DNA of 64,000 nt from Candidatus Saccharimonadota bacterium (GTDB lineage Bacteria; Patescibacteriota; Saccharimonadia; Saccharimonadales; Saccharimonadaceae). Made by a program: the position numbers and the translations under genes. Shown here in pieces: positions 26,538 to 35,512 of the stretch. The stretch lies in the NCBI GenBank assembly GCA_015655045.1, contig JAATFU010000003.1:1-64000 (forward strand). Direction: 5' to 3'. Position 1 is the stretch's first letter; the number at the start of each line of letters is the position of its first letter. The notes under the pieces were generated by a model. It was not told the origin of the DNA. It was given only the letters and a program-made list of their open reading frames with translations, and made no database searches.

Positions 26538-27048
26538 AATCTCCCTGGTCATCGCTTGCATTATTAACTGCGTCTTGTAGCTTGTTGTAAATTTTATCTG
26601 GATGTTCAACGTTATGAATCACCAAATCACCCACAAAGGTCTGGATAACGATTGTACCGTATTGTAAAATCTCACCATTAAATCCTGGTATATTATAGCT
26701 TATGTTTTGAATCTTTGATAGCTTCAGCTCAATCACATCTTTTCCAAACAGACCTTTTTGGGTTACCTGACGAATACGCTGATCGGTCACGATGTAAATG
26801 GTAAAATACCACATGATAAAGTGATAGAAAAAGAGAATTAAGCCAAGTAGTAGTCCTCCAACGGGCAACAAGAAGAGCTCAAGATTACTTTGCCAGATGA
26901 GTGGCGGGATTGCCGACAATGCAAATGGAATCAACAGAAGATAGAAGCCCTTACGCATTGCAATAATATGGCGTCGAAAGATAAACAACAATCGCTCATC
27001 ATCGCGCTGCCCATCAAATTCAAGTTGGTCGTTATGTGATTTAGCCAT
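26521..27048 (-). CDS. Bacterial PH-domain membrane protein
   Basis: This 175-residue protein has two membrane helices (about residues 33-50 and 55-82) and a C-terminal bacterial PH domain (YIVTDQRIRQVTQKGLFG, KLSKIQNISYNI, YGTIVIQTFVGD). Members are membrane-associated proteins of unknown function, sometimes linked to envelope stress. It overlaps the downstream foldase gene by 17 nt and lies just downstream of tRNA-Arg. Confidence 0.8.
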   Translation of the reverse strand: MAKSHNDQLEFDGQRDDERLLFIFRRHIIAMRKGFYLLLIPFALSAIPPLIWQSNLELFLLPVGGLLLGLILFFYHFIMWYFTIYIVTDQRIRQVTQKGLFGKDVIELKLSKIQNISYNIPGFNGEILQYGTIVIQTFVGDLVIHNVEHPDKIYNKLQDAVNNASDDQGDYEETV

Positions 27049-27058
27049 ATAGTTCCTT

Positions 27059-27135
27059 TGGTACCCCGGGCAGGACTTGAACCTGCAACCTTATCCTTAG
27101 GACGGATCTACTCTATCCAATTGAGCTACCGAGGC
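27059..27135 (-). tRNA. tRNA-Arg (CCT)
   Basis: On the minus strand GCCTCGG pairs with CCGGGGT (one terminal G-U), the anticodon loop GTCCTAA gives CCT, and the T-arm is GCAGGTTCAAGTCCTGC. CCA is encoded. The first pair of the anticodon stem (G27-A43) is mismatched. Confidence 0.9.
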
Positions 27136-27167
27136 TTACCACCGTATTGTAGCATATAACAGGGGTG

Positions 27168-27677
27168 TCAGCGCGTAAACTTCTCATTTAAAGCTTGGTA
27201 TTCATATTGCTCATCCTCGGTAAACCAATGGGCAATCTCTTGTGCCGCCTCCTCGGGGTCACCACTTGCATGAATCAAGTTAGGAATACCCTTTACTTGA
27301 CTATCGGCATACCCGAAGCTCATATGTGAATAATCGCCACGGATTGTACCTGGAGCTGCCGATTTGGGCTCAGTTGGGCCAACCAGTTTACGGACAAGCT
27401 CCACGGCCTCGACGGCCTCGAGTACCATAGCGATGACCGGACCCTGCACCATTGCATCAAGTGTCACGCCAAATGCTTTTTCGCCACGGCGAGTAATCAT
27501 CTTCCCAATCTCTTCGTAGTGCTTGTAGTAGTGATCTTTATCGGGAGCTAGCATCTTCGTCGCCACAATCTTAAGGCCGACACGTTCAAATCGGCTTAAG
27601 ATCTCCCCAACGAGTCCACGCTGAACGGTATCTGGCTTAAATAGTACGAGTGTCTTCTGAATATCGGTATTGTCCAT
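27168..27677 (-). CDS. ndk: Nucleoside diphosphate kinase
   Basis: This enzyme balances nucleoside triphosphate pools by a phosphohistidine intermediate. The 169-residue protein has KTLVLFKPDTVQRGLVGEI at the start, RGDYSH, and the catalytic histidine in NLIHASGDPEEA (usual NxIHGSDS). It is about 20-30 residues longer than typical NDKs, the extra residues lying before RGDYSH and at the end. It lies 25 nt after uppP on the same strand. Confidence 0.95.
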   Translation of the reverse strand: MDNTDIQKTLVLFKPDTVQRGLVGEILSRFERVGLKIVATKMLAPDKDHYYKHYEEIGKMITRRGEKAFGVTLDAMVQGPVIAMVLEAVEAVELVRKLVGPTEPKSAAPGTIRGDYSHMSFGYADSQVKGIPNLIHASGDPEEAAQEIAHWFTEDEQYEYQALNEKFTR

Positions 27678-27702
27678 ACTTCTCCTTCTTATGCATTACA
27701 TC

Positions 27703-28500
27703 TTATTGTATCAAAAGCACGATAGTTACCGCAGCTGCTAGGCCAATACGATACCACCCAAAGAGTCCCAGTCCGTGTCGCGATAGATAGCGGAGCATAA
27801 AACGTACGGCAATCATGCCGGCAATAAAAGCTGCAATATTACTAACGATCAACAATTCAAGATGTGACGCTAAATATGCCCGTTCGGTTGAGCCCGCAAA
27901 TAGCTTCAGCATGACGCCGAGCATAATTGGTAACGATGCAAGGAAGCTATATTCGGCAGCCGAAGCTGAATCCAGTCCTGCAAGTTTACCTGCAATCATC
28001 GTTGAGCCCGAACGTGACACGCCCGGTATAAGAGCAAAGATCTGCACAATACCAATCATAAAGGCTCGCCATGCACTAAGTTTCTCTCCATTCTCAACTT
28101 GGCTTGCTCGTGGCAGCTTATCGACAATGATCATGAGTGTCCCAACGACAACTAGTCCTACAAGTACCACAATAATGCTACCGAAAAACCAAGATGAGTT
28201 TATAAAGTCGGATAAAAGATAGCCAACGATGCCCGCAGGGATAGCGGTAATAATAATGTTACGAGCTAAGCGTACATTTTTATTTGCAAATACATCAATA
28301 AGGATTTTCCAAATACGCTTACGGAAATAGACAAGAAGTGCGAGAGTTGTGCCGATATCAATAAATTCAAGAAAGAGATGATCTGAGGCCCCTGAGAAGA
28401 AATACTGTGCAATAACCAAGTGACCCGAACTACTGACTGGTATAAACTCGGTAAGCCCCTGAATGATGCCGAGAATAATTGTTTCGAGTATATTATGCAT
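27703..28500 (-). CDS. uppP: Undecaprenyl-diphosphatase
   Basis: The BacA-type enzyme recycles undecaprenyl pyrophosphate, the lipid carrier for peptidoglycan and polysaccharides. The 265-residue protein has about eight membrane helices and the family motifs GLTEFIPVSSSGHLVI near the N-terminus and PGVSRSGSTM near residue 160. Length is normal. It is divergent from the Xer recombinase gene and probably shares a transcript with ndk. Confidence 0.95.
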   Translation of the reverse strand: MHNILETIILGIIQGLTEFIPVSSSGHLVIAQYFFSGASDHLFLEFIDIGTTLALLVYFRKRIWKILIDVFANKNVRLARNIIITAIPAGIVGYLLSDFINSSWFFGSIIVVLVGLVVVGTLMIIVDKLPRASQVENGEKLSAWRAFMIGIVQIFALIPGVSRSGSTMIAGKLAGLDSASAAEYSFLASLPIMLGVMLKLFAGSTERAYLASHLELLIVSNIAAFIAGMIAVRFMLRYLSRHGLGLFGWYRIGLAAAVTIVLLIQ

Positions 28501-28545
28501 GAGTATTATTGTACCACCTACCCAGATATGAGCTATGCTTAGAGT

Positions 28546-29466
28546 ATGTATATGTCAGAGCTTATCCTTGACTACATTGAACACCTCGAAGTTGAAGGCG
28601 GTCGTTCGGCACGTACAGCCGAAAATTACACCCTATACCTTGAACGGTTCGTTGAATTCACAGAGGATATTATGGTTGAGAGAATTACCTCGGAGATTAT
28701 CCGTAAGTATCGACTCTGGCTTAATAGATACAAGAATGAACACGGGGATCAACTCTCACCTATTACTCAAAGCTATCATTTAATTGCCCTTCGTGGCTTC
28801 CTTGGCTATCTTTCAAAACGAGATATTACAAGTTTATCTCCTGACAAGATCGAGCTGCCAAAGACTGTTCGTAAACAAGTAACCTTTCTTCATTTTGATG
28901 AAGTAGAGCGACTTCTGTCTGAAGTGAGCAGTGACGACGAGACAGGTCTTCGTGATCGATCTATTATTGAGTTGCTATTCTCAAGTGGTCTGCGCGTATC
29001 TGAGTTAATTCACCTCGACCGTGATCACGTCAACACGAAACGTCGTGAGTTTATGGTTCGAGGAAAAGGACAAAAGGATCGACCAGTTTTTGTTAGCGAA
29101 ATTACTGCCCAACATATCGAAGAGTATCTTGAGGCACGTTCCGATAGCCTTCCTCCGCTATTTATCAGCTACAGTCGTAATAATCCTACAACCATGACCG
29201 GTGACTACCGTCGACTCACAGCTAGAAGTGTACAAAGAATTGTTAGTCGCTATAGTCGACTTGCCGGCATCACTAAGCACGTTAGTCCACACACCATGCG
29301 TCATAGTTTCGCTACTGACCTCTTAATGAACGGAGCAGATATACGCAGCGTCCAGACCATGCTTGGTCATAGCAACATTAGTACGACCCAGGTCTATACC
29401 CACGTTACCGATGAGCACCTACGAGAGATATACGAAAAGTTTCATAGCAACACAAGCGAACAATAG
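28546..29466 (+). CDS. Tyrosine recombinase of the XerC/D type, probably leaderless
   Basis: The 306-residue protein has the N-terminal SAM-like core-binding domain and a catalytic domain with Arg (SGLRVSELIHL), Lys (GKGQKDRPV), HTMRHSFA, LGHSNISTTQVYTHV, i.e. the R-K-HxxR-H-Y set. It is the likely chromosome dimer resolvase, since no phage genes accompany it. TATGCT lies 6 nt before the ATG at 28546, with TTGTAC further up, so the mRNA is probably leaderless. A second ATG follows two codons later. Confidence 0.9.
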   Translation: MYMSELILDYIEHLEVEGGRSARTAENYTLYLERFVEFTEDIMVERITSEIIRKYRLWLNRYKNEHGDQLSPITQSYHLIALRGFLGYLSKRDITSLSPDKIELPKTVRKQVTFLHFDEVERLLSEVSSDDETGLRDRSIIELLFSSGLRVSELIHLDRDHVNTKRREFMVRGKGQKDRPVFVSEITAQHIEEYLEARSDSLPPLFISYSRNNPTTMTGDYRRLTARSVQRIVSRYSRLAGITKHVSPHTMRHSFATDLLMNGADIRSVQTMLGHSNISTTQVYTHVTDEHLREIYEKFHSNTSEQ

Positions 29467-29477
29467 CTTTATAGAAC

Positions 29478-30671
29478 CTACGGATTACATGGATGAGCCG
29501 CAATGTACTTTGTGTAATCGGCAACGTTATCTGTCACTACAAAATCCTTACAAAGATTGCCGGTAATATCGACAGCACTCTGAGGATATGGAAAATTTGC
29601 ATCTGTTAAAGTAACCCTTGTAGCTACTCGTCTGAATAAATCATTTGCTCGACCCGTCGAATCAATTTCTGGCTGTACCCCATTAAATTGCACACTTGAA
29701 CCACCATTTTGGAGGCTTACTCTATAGTTAGTTGCATTGTAGAGCGAACTTACTCGTAAGAAAGCAGTACGATCACCCCCATTAATGGGTTGTGGCAATG
29801 TCAACGTTGCGGTACAGGCATACCCCCCCGCTTTTAAGTCCCCCGTACAGGTGATCGGCGTCGGGCTAGCCGTGGCTGTCTTGCGCGCATCATTACCCGA
29901 GAATGAAGTTGCAGGATCATTACTTGCAACTAATCCAGTAGTTCCTCGAGGATAGAGAAAGAGCGTATTGGCATCACTTTGCCCGGTTGCATTCGTATCA
30001 TCAAAATCATTTAATGTGAACCCATTGCTTCCAAATTGCATTAATTGAGCTCGCATAATCGACGGCCGATTTGGTTGCCACTTATTCTGAGCGAGAAGCG
30101 GTTCGGGTGTGACGAGTGAGTTTGTTAAATCAACTTTCGTACCATCATAGGATTGAAGATTTGCCGTGTCGAACCATTGAATGGTAACTGTATCGAAGCT
30201 TTGAGCCGCATCAACAAAGAGTGGTACGACCGCAGACGCATTTGCATCAAGCGTTCCCACGTAGTCATCGGTTTTTGTGGTAATTTTCACGCAGGTATAG
30301 GCTTGGTTTTGTTGAATCGAGGTCTCATCGGCCGTATCGGTTGGGCCAACCGCTCCGAGGCCTCTTGCAACCGCAGAACATGAACCCGAGGCGATAGCAT
30401 TATGAGCATTTGTGCAGGCTTCCGTTGTCGATCCCTGCGTTTGACAGGTCTGATCAATAATCAAAAGGCGCTTCGCATCCTCAACGCCAGCCTGGGCTGA
30501 ATCGTATGCGCTCTGCGAAAGGTCATTTGAGCTCGCCTGTTGTTGATTCGTCACCATGAGACGAATAAAGCTAAGTGTAACAACCGTCATGAGTAGAGCC
30601 GAGAATACGACGATAAAGAGCGAGACAGCACCATGTTGTTTTAATTGCTTCACGTTATAACCCTCTTTCAT
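29478..30671 (-). CDS. PilX-like minor pilus protein
   Basis: This 397-residue protein has an N-terminal hydrophobic helix after a Gly (KQHG, AVSLFIVVFSALLMTV), lacking the Glu5 of true prepilins. The N-terminal region around ASSNDLSQSAYDSAQAGVEDAKR matches PilX_N-type pilus assembly proteins. The rest is a beta-rich extracellular part with several cysteines. It is the last gene of a run of four minor-pilin-like genes, 2 nt after the previous one. Confidence 0.75.
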   Translation of the reverse strand: MKEGYNVKQLKQHGAVSLFIVVFSALLMTVVTLSFIRLMVTNQQQASSNDLSQSAYDSAQAGVEDAKRLLIIDQTCQTQGSTTEACTNAHNAIASGSCSAVARGLGAVGPTDTADETSIQQNQAYTCVKITTKTDDYVGTLDANASAVVPLFVDAAQSFDTVTIQWFDTANLQSYDGTKVDLTNSLVTPEPLLAQNKWQPNRPSIMRAQLMQFGSNGFTLNDFDDTNATGQSDANTLFLYPRGTTGLVASNDPATSFSGNDARKTATASPTPITCTGDLKAGGYACTATLTLPQPINGGDRTAFLRVSSLYNATNYRVSLQNGGSSVQFNGVQPEIDSTGRANDLFRRVATRVTLTDANFPYPQSAVDITGNLCKDFVVTDNVADYTKYIAAHPCNP

Positions 30672-30673
30672 AA

Positions 30674-31384
30674 TTACTGTACCGTATTCCCTGCCCGAGC
30701 TACAATATCAAAAACGCTAACTGAACAATACGTCAGATCAGCTCCGTCTTGGCCCGGTGCCGTACAGGTCGCCGAACCATCCGTACCGTAGGTTAATGCA
30801 TTCTTATCATTTGTTCCCAAGCTTAGTTGAATATCATACAGTTGCTGTCGCGTCTTTGTGTCAATGGCTGTTGTATTCGATTTAATTGTAAAGGAGTGAA
30901 TTGCGAGCTGGTAGTCACCTGTAGCAAGAAGCTCCGTGGCCTTTGTGGCGTCAATAGCTAGAAGTGGCTTCTGTAGACAGTACAACGCACCAGGGTCTAA
31001 TACTTTCACAAGATGTATGTCTGTACTAGAATCGAGTCCAGCATATTTATTGACATTTGGATTCTTGGCATTGAGATCCTTACCGTAGTTCCAGATGTAG
31101 CTATATTGACCAATACATAATCGACCCCCCCATGCTTGTGGTACGTAATGACTACCACTTCCTGTAGCAATCGAGAATGGAGCAGATTGACGAATAGCAT
31201 TTTGAAGTTCGGTCGCCACTGCTTGACCTGTTTGATCTACTTCCTTAAGCATGAGTCCCCGATTATATATGTTACCAATCTGAATAATAGTCATGGCAAT
31301 AGCTATTAATAATACGGAAATAAAACTCATTGCGAGCATGAGCTCGATGAGGGTAAAGCCTCTCTTTTTATCCACGTGGTTCAT
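30674..31384 (-). CDS. Type IV minor prepilin (PilW-like)
   Basis: The 236-residue protein has a class III signal KKRG^FTLIELMLAMSF with Glu at +5 and a single helix, followed by a globular domain with cysteines. It would be cleaved by the prepilin peptidase encoded upstream at 32794-33684. It overlaps the previous minor pilin gene by 17 nt. Confidence 0.85.
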   Translation of the reverse strand: MNHVDKKRGFTLIELMLAMSFISVLLIAIAMTIIQIGNIYNRGLMLKEVDQTGQAVATELQNAIRQSAPFSIATGSGSHYVPQAWGGRLCIGQYSYIWNYGKDLNAKNPNVNKYAGLDSSTDIHLVKVLDPGALYCLQKPLLAIDATKATELLATGDYQLAIHSFTIKSNTTAIDTKTRQQLYDIQLSLGTNDKNALTYGTDGSATCTAPGQDGADLTYCSVSVFDIVARAGNTVQ

Positions 31385-32009
31385 ATAGCCTCACAATCGT
31401 TCCAATGGTTTGCGGTACAGACAATCCAGCAGCACTCCAGCAAGCATTGATATGAAAATCAATATATCCACTCGTTGTCTGTGAAGGGTCGCTACTCGCC
31501 GGCGAGCGAACTGCCTCAATCCAGATCCCTTCAGCGTTTATAAGACTGTCGGCCGTATCATAATTCAGTTTTGCATACGTTGTGGCCATAGTGAGTTTTC
31601 CATCAGTAGGTGCAACAAATTTCGCGTTATGCGTATCGATTACAAAACTTCCACTTGGTGGAGTCGGACAATCCGTCCCTACCGCGCCAAATGGCATTGC
31701 AGTAGTAGGATTGTCGTTGGTATCAATTGCCGCCCATTGTCCAGCCGCAGTTGAAGCAGCGTAGCTACTATACGGTTGGCCAAATTTATAGGCCGCAATG
31801 AATGAGGTATTTAAAAACCGTAAAGCCTCGGCTTGTCCATCAATTTGTTGACGCACAAGAGTAGTCTCAAGTGCCCTTTCAGCAATTGCGCTACCCTGAT
31901 TCATGATCGATAATGTCCCAACTGCTACGAGGCTAAATACCGTAACCGCAAACAACACTTCAATAAGCGTATCACCCTTCTGGCGCTGCTTTAAACGACG
32001 GATTAACAT
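31368..32009 (-). CDS. Type IV minor prepilin (PilV-like)
   Basis: The 213-residue protein has a prepilin signal QRQKG^DTLIEVLFAVTVF with Glu at +5, here with Asp in place of Phe at +1. The globular domain contains two cysteines (TDCP, NACW). Its ends overlap both neighbours (17 nt downstream, 7 nt upstream), showing tight translational coupling of the minor pilins. Confidence 0.85.
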   Translation of the reverse strand: MLIRRLKQRQKGDTLIEVLFAVTVFSLVAVGTLSIMNQGSAIAERALETTLVRQQIDGQAEALRFLNTSFIAAYKFGQPYSSYAASTAAGQWAAIDTNDNPTTAMPFGAVGTDCPTPPSGSFVIDTHNAKFVAPTDGKLTMATTYAKLNYDTADSLINAEGIWIEAVRSPASSDPSQTTSGYIDFHINACWSAAGLSVPQTIGTIVRLYEPRG

Positions 32010-32752
32010 GTCGAATCATCTCCCATATCGTTTGAGCGTACTTGGATATCGTTGGCATTCGTTGCCGCTTGGTTGATCACTACAGCCAAGCCACCGTCGA
32101 ATAACCCATTTGAATCAATGCACAGACGACGCTGCTCTTGTCCAGGAACTGTATTGCTGGCTACAATCATATCACCCAGACCTGTACTGGTGTCATCGGC
32201 CGTAAAGGTATAGTTTAGCCCACTCGTTGGTGAACGCAGAATGAGAACACTAATACTGCGCGGATGAGTTGACGACTTAGATCCTGAACCACTTGATGGC
32301 CATGCAATACCCGCCCCCCATTCAAGATCCGAGGTCTCGGTGGAGTCGCTCACAACCGCTAACTTGTAGGCCTTTAGTTGGGCTACGTCATTGAGTGAAT
32401 CGATATTTGCAGCAGGAGGAAGGCCAATCACCGTACTAATTGAAATCTGAGTATCAACAACTGTTACATACTTCCCAATGACGACACAGTCTGATTGCCC
32501 AAGCAACGTAGCCGTAGAATCTCCGCTAAGTGCCGTACAGGCATCAGAAGTTGACCGATCATTGCTGACACTTGTTACGTCTGAATATTGTCGCTGGAGA
32601 GTTGATTGGAAAGTCGTTACGCTATCTTTATAGCGCTGCTGGTTGATAGATGCCCCAGAACCCGCCAATAAGGCAACGACTAATATACCAGTAATCGACA
32701 AAAAGAGCATTGTCTCAATAATTGTAAAACCGAGTTTATAGCTATTGCCCAT
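32003..32752 (-). CDS. Type IV minor prepilin (GspH/FimT-like)
   Basis: The 249-residue protein starts MGNSYKLG^FTIIETMLFL, a short class III signal with Glu at +5, followed by a helix and a Ser/Thr-rich extracellular domain with cysteine pairs. It is the first of the four minor-pilin genes, 41 nt downstream of the prepilin peptidase gene. Confidence 0.8.
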   Translation of the reverse strand: MGNSYKLGFTIIETMLFLSITGILVVALLAGSGASINQQRYKDSVTTFQSTLQRQYSDVTSVSNDRSTSDACTALSGDSTATLLGQSDCVVIGKYVTVVDTQISISTVIGLPPAANIDSLNDVAQLKAYKLAVVSDSTETSDLEWGAGIAWPSSGSGSKSSTHPRSISVLILRSPTSGLNYTFTADDTSTGLGDMIVASNTVPGQEQRRLCIDSNGLFDGGLAVVINQAATNANDIQVRSNDMGDDSTC

Positions 32753-32793
32753 TTGCCCTTCATTATAGCATAAGCACTACGGTCAATTATGCC

Positions 32794-33684
32794 CTAGAGC
32801 ATGCCGACAAGGTAAAAACTTAACAGGTAGCCACCAAAGAACTGAGCTACGACGGTACCCGCTATAAGTAGGGGGCCAAATGGTACATGAGCCTCTCTTG
32901 TTAACTTTCCCGAAATGAGTCCGGGTATGACAACTAGACAACCAATCACATTTGCTGCGAATAAAGTGATAAAGGCAAGACGCCAATCAGCGAGCAAGAG
33001 CCCTAGTCCGAGTCCTAATTTCACATCGCCTAGCCCTATCCAGCGGCCCTTAGAGATAAGGTAGAGTGCCAAATAGAGGCCGCTAAGGATAAGGATCGCT
33101 CCTAGTGTGGACCACAGTGCCTGAACAATGTCGGTTGTTGTTAAAAGCGTGAGAACGACATTAACGATCCCAAACCCAATAACCGTAAAGCTAATCCGAT
33201 CTGGAAGCAAAAACCACTTTGCATCATAGGCGAATAGAATAGCAAGCCCTACCCCTGAAACAAGCCATATAATAAGTCGCGTAATTTCAATGCTAGTCGT
33301 GAGCTCATATGGCCAAAATATGTATGAGCCGACAAAGAAGAGCGCCACCCCAAGTTCTATCAGCGGCTCAAACCAGCCAATCGGATGATGACACTGTCGA
33401 CAACGACCACCCAGTGACAACCAACTCACGAGTGGGACGAGATCATACCAACGAAGTGTATAGGAGCAATAGAGACATTGTGAACGATCATGCGCGAGAG
33501 ATGCTTTAGTAAGCTTACTAAGTCGCTTATATTCTTTAGCGTCAACTGGCTCTCCATTCACTTTATCTTCTTTTAATTGGCGGGCTCGCAAGCGCCAAAC
33601 GGATGCTCCTGCAAAGCTTCCTAGACATAAGCCAACTAGTACCAGTGCAACGTAGATAATAACTGTTTCCATAAGCACTATCAT
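32794..33684 (-). CDS. pilD: Prepilin peptidase / N-methyltransferase
   Basis: This bifunctional A24 aspartic protease cleaves and methylates prepilins. The 296-residue membrane protein has the two CxxC pairs (CLYC, CRQC), and the catalytic aspartates in FAYDAKWFLLPDRI and GLGDVKLGLG. About eight helices follow. A 25-30 residue insertion (KEDKVNGEPVDAKEYKRL) precedes the first CxxC. ATG codons at residues 1 and 5 are both possible starts. Confidence 0.92.
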   Translation of the reverse strand: MIVLMETVIIYVALVLVGLCLGSFAGASVWRLRARQLKEDKVNGEPVDAKEYKRLSKLTKASLAHDRSQCLYCSYTLRWYDLVPLVSWLSLGGRCRQCHHPIGWFEPLIELGVALFFVGSYIFWPYELTTSIEITRLIIWLVSGVGLAILFAYDAKWFLLPDRISFTVIGFGIVNVVLTLLTTTDIVQALWSTLGAILILSGLYLALYLISKGRWIGLGDVKLGLGLGLLLADWRLAFITLFAANVIGCLVVIPGLISGKLTREAHVPFGPLLIAGTVVAQFFGGYLLSFYLVGML

Positions 33685-33696
33685 ATCAGGTTATGG

Positions 33697-33740
33697 TAAA
33701 AACCTCATAGAAATAGGGATCCGTAGATCCCTATTGAGGT
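33697..33740 (-). terminator. pilA terminator
   Basis: On the minus strand CCTCAATAGGGATC-TACG-GATCCCTATTTCTATGAGG, an interrupted stem with UACG loop, is followed by TTTTT. It ends the pilA transcript before pilD. Confidence 0.85.
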
Positions 33741-33766
33741 ATTGCGCATACACTTATAGACGAGAC

Positions 33767-34216
33767 TTAACTAGCTTGACAAAAGTATGCACCGCCACCC
33801 GATTCAAGCTTAGTCACAACGGTGAACGCTCGCGTAGAACCCTTGAGAAGGGATTGTTTATCAACTGCACTATCACCACAGGTAGTTCCTTGAGTAACGG
33901 TTACTACTCCGTCAGCCGCAGTAATATCTTGTGCACCTGATCTCGTACTGACAACAATGCTCGTCGTGTTATCAGAGACATCCGTCACATAGGAAGCTAA
34001 TTTATCAGTTGTAGGGAAAGTTCCCCTGTTGTTACCTGTGTACGCAGCTACTCCTGAAGCAACTGAGCCAACATCACTCTTGCGCGCCGTATCACGTTGG
34101 TTACGCTGGAGAGCTGGTAAGGCAATAAAGACCATTAAGAATATCAAACCTGCAATCGCAAGCACCAAGACGACTTCGATGATCGTAAATCCTTTTTCTT
34201 TTTTTTGAGTGCTCAT
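33767..34216 (-). CDS. pilA: Major type IV pilin
   Basis: The pilin has the signal KKEKG^FTIIEVVLVLAIAGL with Glu at +5 and an N-terminal helix of about 30 residues. A small globular domain ends in a disulfide-type pair (TTCGD and the C-terminal FCQAS). I choose ATG 34216, preceded by AAAGGTGG, giving 149 residues; the frame is open to 34237. Its own promoter and terminator, and its place between assembly genes, fit the most abundantly expressed subunit. Confidence 0.88.
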   Translation of the reverse strand: MSTQKKEKGFTIIEVVLVLAIAGLIFLMVFIALPALQRNQRDTARKSDVGSVASGVAAYTGNNRGTFPTTDKLASYVTDVSDNTTSIVVSTRSGAQDITAADGVVTVTQGTTCGDSAVDKQSLLKGSTRAFTVVTKLESGGGAYFCQAS

Positions 34217-34274
34217 AGAAATTTTTCCACCTTTCACATGAACTGATTACTTAATGCGCATAACACTTATGCAT

Positions 34275-34303
34275 ATAATACCCTGTCTGCTCGGCGCTGT
34301 CTA
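34275..34303 (-). promoter_or_regulatory. pilA promoter
   Basis: On the minus strand TAGACA (complement of 34298-34303), a 17-nt spacer and TATTAT (complement of 34275-34280) precede pilA. The -35 overlaps the last codons of pilC. Confidence 0.65.
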
Positions 34304-35512
34304 GACATTAATGCCATTCACCAAGCTATAGATTGGCAAGAGAATCGCTCCCACCATGCTACCAGCTACAACTGCAAGGACAACCATAAGAATAGGCTCA
34401 ATAGCAGTTGAAATTGTCTTGATCTGCTGATCAAGTTCATTCTCATATACCTGCGCTGCCTTACCCATCATCTCATCAATTCGCCCCGACTGTTCGCCAA
34501 TCTTTATCATTTGCGGTACAAGTGGCAAAATATAATCTTCTGGCTGGAGTGCTGCCGATAGTGCCTTCCCTCCCTTCACTTTCTCACTTGCGCGAGTAAT
34601 ACTTTTCTCAACAACCGTATTGTTCAATGCCGTCGCCGTGATGCGCAACATATCAAGCATGCTCACACCCGTTCCAAGAAGTGTCTGTCCGGTTCGAGTT
34701 AGGCGCGCCATGTACAATTTACGAAACATTGGCCCAAAGACCGGAACGTTAAGCTTAAATGTATCAATAAACTTAATACCTGATGCCGTTTTCATATATT
34801 GTCTACCGAAGTAGACTAGGGCCACAACGGCGATCAAGACGACCCACCAATAGTGCGATAAGAAGTTGGCTGCATCCACCATAATCTGAGTTAAGAATGG
34901 CAGCTGCTTCTTTAGGTCATGATACAGCTTCTCAACTTGGGGAACCACGGTAAAGAGCATGAATGCCATCACGCCGAGGATGACAACCAATACGATAATC
35001 GGATATGTCAGGGCACCCTTAATCTTACTCGCCGTATCAGCATCCTTTTCTTGTTGATCGGCTACTCGTTGCAACGAATCATCAAGTGTACCCGAGAGCT
35101 CACCTGCCGCTACTAGTGACAAAAAGACTGGATCAAACACATCAGGAAACTTGGAGAATGATTCAGAAAGCGATTTACCACCTTCGACTGAGGCAGTAAT
35201 CTCTTGGACAATGGATTGGAGTTTTTTATTCTCAGTTTGTTCAAGGACCGTATGAAGGCTTTGGGACAGCGGTAACCCTGCTCCAATCAGCGTGGCCAAT
35301 TGTCGAGTAAAGACGATCTTATCCTTTGTCGTAATACGTCCCGTAAGACGCGCAATAAGACTCGGTTCTTCTGACTGCTCTTTTATGTTCAGCGGGGTGA
35401 AACCTTGTTGAATCAGCAAATGAGCTGCAGCACTCTCAGACTCTGCCTGGAGAGTTGCCTTAGTGATCTTATTTGAAGCTTGATCACGCGCTTCATAAGC
35501 AAATTTCTTCAT
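34301..35512 (-). CDS. pilC: Type IV pilus inner membrane platform protein
   Basis: The 403-residue PilC/GspF protein has two repeated T2SSF domains (about residues 70-190 and 275-395) each ending in membrane helices. The motif GAGLPLSQSL and the second-copy GTGVSMLDML are visible. It forms the membrane platform on which PilB and PilT act. It overlaps pilT by one base. Confidence 0.94.
   Translation of the reverse strand: MKKFAYEARDQASNKITKATLQAESESAAAHLLIQQGFTPLNIKEQSEEPSLIARLTGRITTKDKIVFTRQLATLIGAGLPLSQSLHTVLEQTENKKLQSIVQEITASVEGGKSLSESFSKFPDVFDPVFLSLVAAGELSGTLDDSLQRVADQQEKDADTASKIKGALTYPIIVLVVILGVMAFMLFTVVPQVEKLYHDLKKQLPFLTQIMVDAANFLSHYWWVVLIAVVALVYFGRQYMKTASGIKFIDTFKLNVPVFGPMFRKLYMARLTRTGQTLLGTGVSMLDMLRITATALNNTVVEKSITRASEKVKGGKALSAALQPEDYILPLVPQMIKIGEQSGRIDEMMGKAAQVYENELDQQIKTISTAIEPILMVVLAVVAGSMVGAILLPIYSLVNGINV

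Noticed and set aside
28546-29466. Xer-type recombinase as the integrase of a second mobile element
   Set aside because: No att repeats, cargo or phage genes flank it, and its size and motifs fit the housekeeping dimer resolvase that works with FtsK.
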